Below are positions 51,672 through 62,300 of a stretch of 64,000 bases of DNA, one piece after another. Position 1 is the first letter of the stretch. Every line of letters starts with the position of its first letter. Under the pieces are notes generated by a model. That model ran no database searches. It saw only the letters and a program-made list of their open reading frames with translations, and was not told the origin of the DNA. Both the position numbers and the translations under genes were made by a program. The DNA is from Rattus norvegicus (taxonomy: Eukaryota; Chordata; Mammalia; Rodentia; Muridae), in NCBI RefSeq assembly GCF_036323735.1, contig NC_086025.1, forward strand, positions 109,972,688 through 110,036,687, given 5' to 3'.

Positions 51672-52050
51672 CACACATGTCACAGCACATATATGAAGCC
51701 CAGAGGACAACATACGGGAGTTGATTGTCTCCACCATGTGGGTCTCTGGGATAGAACTCAGGGTATCAGGCTTGATGGTCAACTCACTGAGCCATCTTGA
51801 AGGCCCATCCTGCATTTGTCTTAAAGGTCATGACATTGTCTGGAGGTCATGGGTAACAGCCCACCTTTGGTGGAAGCCTGGCCCCAGGTCAATTCCTTTT
51901 TTAAAAAAAAAGGGGGTGGGGGCTGGGGATTTAGCTCAGTGGTTAGAGCCCTTACCTAGGAAGCGCAAGGCCCTGGGTTCGGTCCCCAGCTCCGGAAAAA
52001 AAAAAAGAACCAAAAAATAAAAAGGTGGTGAGAGAGAGAGAGACAGAGAC

Positions 52051-52091
<41 letters not shown>

Positions 52092-53260
52092 ATGAGTGTT
52101 AGTTAGAGTTGGTGTGCTTGTGAATTGCTCAGCATTGGTTGTGGGAACCAGTCGTAGATCTTCTGCAAGAGCAGCATACGTTCTTAACCACTGAGCTGTC
52201 TCTCTAGCCTCTAATCTTCTTGACATCTTATTTATTTGTGTGTGTGTATAGATGTGTGTAGGCGCACATACTAGTGTACTTGTGGAAGTTGGGACAGCCT
52301 ATGGGAGATGTTTTCCTTCTCCAATCATGCGGGTTCCAGAAAGTGCTCTCACACCTTTGCCTGTCAGGTGCCTCCTTTGACCTCTGATCTTCACAGGAGC
52401 TTGTAGTTATTAGACAAGAGCTGAAGAAGGCCATATCCTCTGTTTCAGTCTTTAGTCCCAATAATTTGCTATTTGAAGTTTTTTGTTTTTTTTTAATATT
52501 GGAAAAGTTGGATAGACTCCCCTAGTAGGTGCTGTAAATCTGTTGTTGTTGAAATGCCAGATTTGGTTGATAATCCATGGGAGGCCTGCCTTGTCTGAAG
52601 AGGAACGGAGGAGCAGCGGATGGGGAGTGGGATGGGGACTGGGAAGGGAGGAGAAGCTGCATTCTGAATGGAATATATGAGAAGAATTTTTTAAAGATGT
52701 ATTTATTTATTTTATGAATATGAGTACACTGTAGCTGTCTTCAGACACACCAGAAGGGGGCATCAGATCTCATTACAGACGGTTGTGAGCCACCATGTGG
52801 TTGCTGGAATTTGAACTCAGGTCCTCTGGAAGAATAGTCTGAGCTCTTAACCACTGAGTCATCTCTCCAGCCTGAGAGAAGAATTTTTTAAAAGTCTATA
52901 TTAGGGGTTGGGGGTTTAGCTCAGCGGTAGAGCGCTTGTCTAGCGAGCGCAAGGCCCTGGGTTCGGTCCCCAGCTCCGGAAAAAAAAGAAAAAAGAGAAA
53001 AAAAAAGTCTATATTCTACCTCCTCCCCTCGAATTAAAAATACTTACTTAATTTATGCACAAGTATGTGTGGATGGAGAAACCTTTTGGAGGTCAGAGGA
53101 CAATTTGTGGGAGCTGGTTCTCTCCTTCCACCATGTAAATTCTGGGGCTCTAGCCCAGGTTACCAGGCTTGACAGCAAATCAAGGCTCTTTGGAGTCAGT
53201 AGCTTACTTATAGCAGACAAGAGCAGAGGCGGAGACGGACAGAGGGAGGGAGGGGAAGAG

Positions 53261-53324
<64 letters not shown>

Positions 53325-56300
53325 ACAGGCATACACATGCCATGGACTACATTAGAGCTTAGAGGACAACTTTTAGGTCTCTCCTTGGGCCATTGGATTG
53401 GGAAATCAAACCCAACTTGCCAGTCTCACACAGAAAGCACTTACCGAGCCATCCCACCAGCTTTTTTTGAGTGATTTTGGTGTGCTTGCCTGTGGGAGCC
53501 GACAGACATGCTCTCAGGGGCAGGGTTGGTGAGTCTGCCAGCCTTCCCCGCCTCATGCTGACCCTGGTGTGAAGTCGTCCATCTATGCTCTCCCGTCTCA
53601 TGCCAACCCTAGTGTGGACAGTCGTCTGTCTGTGCTCTCCCGTCTCGTGCTGATCTTGGTGTGGACAGTTGTCCATCTATGCTCTCCCCGCCTCATGCTG
53701 ACCCTGGTGTGAAGTTGTCCATCTATGCTCTCCTGTCTCATGCTGACCCTGGTGTGAAGTTGTCCATCTATGCTCTCCTGTCTCATGCTGACTGTGGTGT
53801 GAGCAGTCGTCCATCTATGCTCTCCCGTCTCATGCTGACCCTGGTGTGGACAGTCGTCCGTCTATGCTCTCCCGTCTCGTGCTGACCCTGGTGTGGACAG
53901 TCGTCTGTCTGTGCTCTCCCGTCTCGTGCTGATCTTGGTGTGGACAGTTGTCCATCTATGCTCTCCCTTGCCTCTTCCCCAGCCTCAGAAGCCCGGCCCC
54001 GATGGGGAGGATCTGGCAGCAGATAGTGTGCGGGCAGTCAGTATCCGCACCCTCTACCTAGTCAGCACCACCGTGGACAGGATGAACAGCGTGAGTGTGC
54101 ATGTCTTTGACCTGAGACGGGCTGTCTGAGCTTTCCCTTTCTGAGATATCCTGCCCTCCCTGTCCCTGACCTAGAGTGGAGAGTGTGGCCTCCAGAGGAC
54201 AGGGGCTGGGCAATGCTCAGGATCTCTCAGCAATGGCCGACTGTCTTAGCATGGGCCCCTCTAAAGCTACCCTGCTCCTGTGTAGCTGTAGAGATCAAGT
54301 TCTGTCTCCTGGAGGCCGTGCCCACCTGCCTACAGTCCACAGACCGTGGCCCTCTGTCCTTCAGGTTCTCTGGCCCTACCTCCTCGAGTTCCTCACCCCG
54401 GTGCGCTTCACTGGGGCCCTCACCCCACTCTGCAGGAGCCTTGTGCATTTAGCCCTGAAGAGGCAGGAGGCAGGGGCAGATGATTTCCTCATCCAGTACA
54501 ACGCAAATGGTGTGGAGGCCTAACCACCGTGCCCCTGGCTGACCCCACCGACGCTGTGACCTTATGCCTTATCCTCACTCAGCTCTCTGCCCTTGTCCCG
54601 CACCACCCCTACTGCTGATCCCCCACCCCCACCCTAACCCCACCCCCGCTTCTGCTTTTGCCTGTTCTCCCTCCCCAGCTGCTGCTTGTGCATGTGATCC
54701 CCATCCTTTATCCTTTCCCTGCCTTGTAACTGTTTCCATGTTTCTTGTCCAGCAAACCTCCCGTCTCCCTTCGCTCTGACCACAAGACTGCTGGTAAGCA
54801 AAGTCTGTCACTATGTCCCTGCTCACATGCGGGTGACGCCGTCCTTCATGGGATATTCTCGTAGGTGTCAGCTTGACCGTGCTTACTCTGATAGAAGAGC
54901 AGACTCTCCGCCCCAGAGTCCCTGTCAGCTCTGTACCAGGCTAGGACCCTTGCCACCATCTCATTGACATTCCCCCCACCCCCGCTGTGTTTTCTGTCTT
55001 CCCTTCACTTCTGGGAAGCTGGTGCCCAAGTTGGGCACTGGGACCCGGAGGTGCAGGTGGCTCCGTGCTTAGGCAACCCCCTTCCTTCCCCTCCTTCAGG
55101 TTGTGTCTTCTAACCCCTACCTGGGAGATGGGCGTGGGGCAGCCTCCTTGCGCCTCCTGAAGGTTATGCATCAGAATATCCACCCTTTACTGGGCCAGCG
55201 GTGGGAGACAACCATGCCTGTGCTGCTGGAGTACCTGGACGGTGAGGCCAGTGAGGCTGAGAAGCCCGTTAGCCACCCCTGACCCCACTTGTGCCCAGTG
55301 TGTCATCAGGGTTGGCAGAAATACTCTCAGCTGTAATCTAAGGAAGAGCCCGAGTGGCTCAAGAGATGTTACTGGGGACATGAGGGAAGGGGTGCAGACT
55401 GTGGTGTGATTGGTTTCTGCATTCCCCCCTGGGGATTCCAAAGACAAGGAGGTGGTGCTGTTCATGGAGGGTCACAGATGCATGCAGGAATGAGCCTGTG
55501 TGGCAGGACCTAGCCAATGGGCTTACTGGTCATTTCAGAGCACACCGAGGAAACGCTGTCACTGAAGGAGTGGGAAGAAAAGCTTCTAGTGGTGAGAGAT
55601 AGGACAGAAGGCCAAGGGCCTGTCTGTGCCTTTCTGGGACATCGTGGGCCTGGGCATAGAGGGCTGGGTCAGCAAATGTGGGACTGCTGTATTGTGCCTT
55701 CCCAGTGTCGTTACCCAACCTCACCCGGTGGTATGACGAGGAATTGGCCTCAGCAGTGGGAGGGTGGCTGGTCTCAGATTTCTATGACAGGAGAGTCTAC
55801 CCTCTATCCCCCAGCACCAAATTTGAGGGACTTTTGCTCATCCTGAACACAGAAAGTGCTCTCCCTCCTTCCCCGTCCCCAGCCTAGTTGAGCACCATTT
55901 GTGCTTCAGCATTGCCTTGTAGCTACCCACCTTCCAAGATCACTTACCAACAGGTGTCACCTAAGGTTATCAGGTGACAAGGCTGTGCCTCAGGCCCCAC
56001 AGCCAGCCCTCACTATCGCCCGCAGTTCCTGCGAGACACCCTGATCATGGTATCTGACAACGTATGGATCTGCCAGCTGAGCCAGGAGATGTGCAAGCAA
56101 CTGCCCTCTTACAGCGGGACTCCTCAGGAGAAGGTGCCCAAGACAAGCTAGCTGGGGTCAGAGATCTCTGCACAGTCCCTGGTCCCCAGTCCCTAGCTCC
56201 CAGCTCTCAGCTCCCATGTTTCGAGTCTTTGATCTTTCCTGTCTGTCTTTGTCTCCTGACTCTGGCAACCCTGGGCCAAGCCAGGAAAAGCAAGCAGGGT

Positions 56301-59300
56301 TAGGAGCCTCTTCACTGCAGTTAACAGCTGGGAGATGGGGGGTTCTGCCTGCTACTCTTCCTCAGACATAGCCTGAGGCTCACCCCTCCATCCTCATGGA
56401 GGACCCTTCTGTGTCCTGCTGGGAATCCAGCTAGCTCTCCAGGGGCTGGGTGTAGTGTGCACACATTTAACCCCAATACTTGAGAGGTAGGCGGATCTAT
56501 GAGATCAAATCCACCTACAAACCTGGTGTACAGAGCTAATACCAGGACAGCTGGGGCTACAGAGAAACTGTATCTCAGAAAAAAAGAAAAAAAAAAGAAT
56601 ACAGCTCCCTATTAGCAGTACGCACCAAAGTGCAGGTGTCTGTGTTCTCTACCTTTGTTCCAGAATTTCCTGTACAAATGCATAGGAACCACACTGGGTG
56701 CTGCTTCAAGTAAGGAGGTGGTGAGAAAACACCTCCGAGAGCTGTTGGAGACAGCCAGATACCAAGAAGAGACAGAGAAGGAGGTAGGCAGTCCCTAATG
56801 CCCCGGGCTGAGGCAGTGCTCCTCTGCTTCTCTCGGGCAGCCAGCCACCCGTACTGTGAGCATAGAGGTCCGTGTTTGCATGTACGTATGTTCTCATGTA
56901 TTCAGTGTGCCTTTACGTTTGTGTGTGTGTGGCACTTCATGTACTGTGTATGCATGCTCCCCCACACACACAGCAGGCGGGCAGCTGGGCCACTGTGCCC
57001 AGAGTGAGCACCCCTGCACCTCCCCAGGGCCTTGCCTGTTGCTTTGGGATCTGTGCCATTACCCACCTTGAGGACACGCTAGCACAGCTGGAGGACTTTG
57101 TGAGGTCAGACGTGTTTAGGAAGTCCACCAGCATCTTTAGCATTTTTAAGGTAAGACGGTCATTACCCAGAACGGCGTCCACGTGAGTAGGTAACTGTCT
57201 CTGGCTGCCTCACTTTTCATGTCTGCAGTAGGGTGGGTTCCTGACCTCTGACGGCTGCTCTCTCTCAAGATGAAGGCTAGGGCTGGGTTCCCTCAGTCTT
57301 AGAGTCAACCAAGAAAGCACCATGCTTTGCAGCTGTTTGTATCCTCCATTCCCTCCTCTGGGCCTGGGCTCTCCTCCCACAGAAGCCATAGCTGGTCGGA
57401 GCGGCTGCCTCTAGCTGTGGGTTATGAGAGGAGCTCTAAGTGGGTCTGAGGTGATCAGTTTTCTGCTGCTCTGGTGAAACGCTTGAGGAGATCAGCTTTG
57501 AGGAGGAAGACGTCTCTGTCTCCTAGGTGCAGAGGTTGTGGTCCCTCGGCATTTGGCCTGTGCAGGCCAGGAATGGTGGAAGGGCAGGCGAAGAGAGCTG
57601 CTCATCCCCCAGGAGCCAAGAAACCCACTCACCTCCAAACCTATGGTTTTGAATCTGTCAGAGGTTAATTCAGAGCTTCTCAACCTTCCTGATGCTGTGA
57701 CCCTTTAATACAGTTCCTCATGTTGTGGTGACCCCTAAAGTTATTTTCATTGCTACTTCATAACTAATTTTGCCACTGTGATGAATCATCATGTAAATGT
57801 CTGGGGGGTTGTTTGTCCCCCAGGCTGAGGGCCATTGGGTTAGTCCATTGATGAACCAATCACCTCTCAAAGGTTTCCATCTTGGAACACTGCTACTCTG
57901 GGGACATGTTAACTTTGGGGACACTTCCTACCTGAACCACAATAGCTGGGGACTCAAAGCTGTACCCTCCCTCATGGCCAAGCTGTCTGTCCTTTGCCCT
58001 AAGTGCTTGGACTGTAAGACTCTCCCATCATGCCTGACACTTACCGTTGTGCTTTGCTCAAGGAACCTGAGGGTTGGCCCAGGTGTGCAAGGACCTGCAT
58101 ACCTCTTCTTTCTCTTCCTCTATCTTTCAGATTTATGTATTCCCCTGGGGTTTCATGTGTACCAGGGTTTTGCCTGCATGTATGTCTATGCACCATGTAC
58201 ATACCTGGTACCCACTGAGGTCAGAAGGTATTGGATCCCCTGGAACTGGAATTATGAATGGCTGTGAGCCACCATGTAGATGCTGGGAATTGAACCCAGG
58301 GTTCTCTGTAAGAACAGTGCTCTTACCACTGAGCCATTTCTCCAGTCCCCCCTCTATCTTTTTTTTTTCTTTTTTCTTTTTTTTTTTGGAGCTGGGGACC
58401 AAACCCAGGGCCTTGCCCTTGCTAGGCAAGCGCTCTACCACTGAGCTAAATCCCCAACCCCAATCCCCCCTCTATCTTGAGACAAGGCCTCACTATATAA
58501 CCTTGGCTAGTGTAGAACTTGATGTGTATACCACCCACCCACCCATCCACCCACCCACCTCCCACGCCGCCTTTTCTGATGTTGGTATCAGGTCATTAGG
58601 CCTCCAGCTTTCTTTCCATTGCTCCTCAGCCCTTTCTTGCAAACAAATGGTTCCCAGTGGCATGTGTGGGCGCCTGAGCTGCCCTTGTGCCATCCCTGGA
58701 TGCTACGTCTGGAGTTCCTGGCTGGCTCCGGCTTTTCCAGGAGTCTTAGAGTACAGGAAGCTCTGTAAGGCAAGGCTCCCTGGGAGAGTAGCATTGAGTA
58801 ACTGGTGCCCTGCTGATTCCCCTGCCTCACAGGATCGAAGCGAGCATGAAGTGGAAAAGTTGAAGAGCTCTCTGATCCTGTGCTATGGGCACGTGGCTGC
58901 ACAGGCCCCTCGTGAACTGATGCTGGCCAAAGTAGAGTCTGACATCCTCCGCAGCATATTTCAGTGCTTCAACACCAAGGTGGGCGTTGCAGCTGTCCAT
59001 GTGGGCCCATCACACAACGCCAGAGTCTTAATTTATGTCACTCTCTGCTCTTTAGGTTCTGGGGATAAAGGTAGAGACCAAGGTATAGTGTACGCCATCT
59101 CTGTGTGAACTGTGCTATTTCTCTCTCTCTCCTCTGGGCTGGGCTTTGGGGCAGAGCCAAACCTAGAGCTGGCTGGGCTTCCTGGCCGTGATGGTCCTGG
59201 GGGAGTGTCCTGGAGTAACTGAGGAGCACTGAGACTCCGCCCACTTCCCTTTGGAGCAGCACTTGAGGGAGCTGTAGCAGCTAACTAAGCTCCTGCTGAG

Positions 59301-62300
59301 GGCAGAGCAAGGCTTCTCTGCCTGAGTAATGGGTCCTGGGCTACATCCTTAGAGCCAGCTGATTGGCCACTTACAGCTGTGTCCCCCACAGCCCAGCGAC
59401 AGCTCTGGACTCCTTTGGCTCTGTTCTCAATGCTTTTGGGACTGCCTTTCTCTGGGCCCCAGAGATCACCTAGGGGAGGGCTAGTTAAGCCCAGATCCCT
59501 TGAAAAGGGCCATAGGTTCCCTTGGTCTCATTAACATACTTCCTGTGTGATGCCCTTGGTACCAACCTGACAGGCCTTTGTGAGGGGTAATTGTTTCTCC
59601 CTGAGGCAGGGGGAGTCTCACAGGGTGAGGGGGTGGGCTGGATTGGTGAGGTTCTTTTAGTTTCTTGTTTCCCCACCCATAGGAGTAGAGGGTTGGCCCT
59701 CTGTTTCTCAGAATGGCCTCTCTCGTGTCTCCTATGAAGTTGTCATACCACACAGCAGTTCCCCTGTGGGCCAAGGCCCTGGAACTTCCCCAGGCCCTAG
59801 ATCCCTCCTTGGTCAGGAGGCTGCTGTAGGGCTTTTTGGTCCCTGTGGACAGGGTCTCTGACTATTCAAGACTGGGCGTGTACTACAGCTTCCGAGGCTG
59901 GGCTCTGCTCTGTGGCTACTCTACATACAGTAGTTCTGGGGGTGGGTGTGCAAACCTGCTTCAGCCAGCTGTTCCCTCAGGACCCGGCTCTGAAGCTCTG
60001 CCTCGTCCAGAGCCTGTGCATGGTCAGCCAGGCCATGTGCAGTGGTGCACAAGCCAGCTCCTTCCACTTCTCACGGAAAGCAGAACTGGTGGCACAGATG
60101 ATGGTGAGCCCGACAGCTGCTGCAGGCAGTGGAGGTGGGACCTGGGGAGACCAGAGGCATGCAGTGATGCCGCCTGGGGTTGAGTGGGCAGACAGAGCCC
60201 TGCACCTCAGAGGCCTCAACCACCCACTTCATGGGAGAGACAGTGGGAGCAGGCAGGAGGCCGATGTCTCCTCTGAGGGCCTGTTATATGCTGTCTCCCA
60301 AAGGAGTTCATCAGGGCAGAACCCCAAGACTACCTGAGAACGCCCATTCGGAAGAAAGCCATGCTTGCCTGTACATACCTGGTGTATCCTTTCCTGCCCC
60401 TCTGCACTGAGTGGGCCTGGGGATCTGTATGCAGATGTGTAGACTGCATTATGTATCTGAAATATTCTGAGTGTAGCGGTAGCCAGACCATCTGTGTAGG
60501 CCCAGTGGCTTCTGGGGGACCAGGCTGGAGAAGATGTCATGGGACCACCTATTGGTGCCCTTAACCTGCTGCTCAGCACCTTGGAGCCTGCACTGGAGGA
60601 GCAGACTCAGGCAGATGTGATCCACAGCTGTCTGCACAGTGTCATGGCCCTGCCGCCTGGGCCTGAGGGGGAAGACGGTGTCTGCCAGGAGGTATTGCAT
60701 GTCCAAGGGCGGGGATGGGGTGGGGCGAGCAGGGCCCTGAAAGAAGTGGCATCATGGGGCTGGCTCTCTTCCAGTCTCTGTATCTGGACACGGTGTGCGC
60801 CCTCGAAGATTTGTTAACAAGCCTGCTGCGGCAGAACATGACCCCCCAAGGCCTGCAGATCATGGTAGAGGTGCGCTGTGGGTGTACACTGCTGGGGGTG
60901 ATGGAGTTTGAGGATCCTACCTAGTTCCTGGCCCCTTTCCTGCCCTGTCCCCCCACTGTGGTTAGGCACTCTGGAGGCAGTTTGACAGTCTCTCCAGGGC
61001 AGGGGCATCTGAACTCATCCCATCCGCCTGCCTGGGCAGCTCTGATCAGACAGTGCCCCTGCAGCATTTCCTTGACCACCACAAGTGCTGGGATGGAACC
61101 CAGGAGTCCTGGCTGCAGTCTCCTAACCACTTGAGGCAAGCAAGACGACAACATGCACACCCTGCCGCGGTGTTCTTCCCATTCCTTCCACTGTTACAGT
61201 GGGCCGGGCCAGCACCGCTCCCTAGTCTAGGCCTCCAGTGCCTAATAGGCCTGGATCATTCTCAGCCATCTCGAGTGGGCAGGAGTGAGCTACAGCAGAC
61301 CCTAATGTGGGAGCCACCCAGAGTCCCACTTGGGATGTGGGCTTCTGCCCTCCTGGGTTGCTCCCCAAGCAGGCACCTGTGTCAGGTCCATTCTTATACA
61401 GCACCTGAGCCCATGGATCAAGTCCCCGAGGGGTCACGAGCGGGCACGAGCACTTGGCTTAGGCGCCTGCCTGCTGCAGTTCTTCCTGGAGCACCTGCAA
61501 GTCAGCGTGAGTACTGGACTCCTGACCTCACCCCTCCCTCCATCAGTCCTCAGCCCTCCCTCCATCAGTCCTCACCCCTCCCTCCATCAGACCTCACCCC
61601 TCCCTCCATCAGTCCTCAGCCCTCCCTCCATCAGTCCTCAGCCCTCCCTCCATCAGTCCTCAGCCCTCCCTCCATCAGTCCTCACCCCTCCTTCCATCAG
61701 TCCTCACCCCTCCCTCCATCAGTCCTCAGCCCTCCCTCCATCAGTCCTCAGCCCTCCCTCCATCAGTCCTCAGCCCTCCCTCCATTAGTCCTCAGCCCTC
61801 CCTCCATCAGACCTCACCCCTCCCTCCATCAGACCTCACCCCTCCCTCCATTAGTCCTCTGCTTGGCCCCAGGACAGCCTGCAGGCTCCCTGGCCTCACA
61901 GTCTTCTCTGTCAAGGAGTAAGGACCTACCGTGGATAGGTTACCCTAGATCAGGGTGAAGCAGCCGCTCCTAGGGGGCTGTGCTTAGCTCTTTATTGTGA
62001 GCCACTTAGTTTTGTTTGGCACTGGCCTTTGTGTTCATCAGAACTTTTTATCAGGAACAGAGAGTGGACTTTTACAAACATATCGTAATGGGCGTTTTCT
62101 CTTGATAAATTGTTTTGTTCTGGTATGTGTGTTTGTGTGGTATATATAACCGGGGTCTCTTTTGGTTTATAAAAGTGGACATGAATTCAACCATACTGGG
62201 ACCAGCAGCCACCCGTTCCCAGGTCTGCATCCCACCTTAACCTTTTACTGCTGACCTGAAATTCCCCCTTCTTGTCTGGTGACTTTTGAGATGTGGAGTT

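Larger units (their letters stand above)
50436..53982 (+). other. Mroh1 intron 13
   Basis: 3.5 kb with B2-family SINEs, two forward IDs, GT microsatellites and a minisatellite reaching the exon 14 acceptor. 50520-50900 is unique. Confidence 0.8.
57151..58832 (+). other. Mroh1 intron 21
   Basis: 1.7 kb with a URR1 fragment, a reverse B2 and an ID. 57151-57660 is unique. Confidence 0.8.

Noticed and set aside
5165..58462. tRNA-like sequences (TAGCTCAGTGGTAGAGCGC ... GGTTCGGTCCCC) at 18 places
   Set aside because: They are ID SINEs with A-rich tails and target-site duplications, derived from tRNA-Ala; not functional tRNA genes.
58074..59108. 344-residue + strand ORF
   Set aside because: It reads through a B2, an ID and intron 21 and only contains Mroh1 exon 22 at its end; not a transcript unit.
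61535..61858. 22-bp regular repeats resembling a CRISPR or satellite-coded peptide
   Set aside because: No spacers; placed just after a clear splice donor; the Ser/Pro-rich ORF is an artefact of the repeat.
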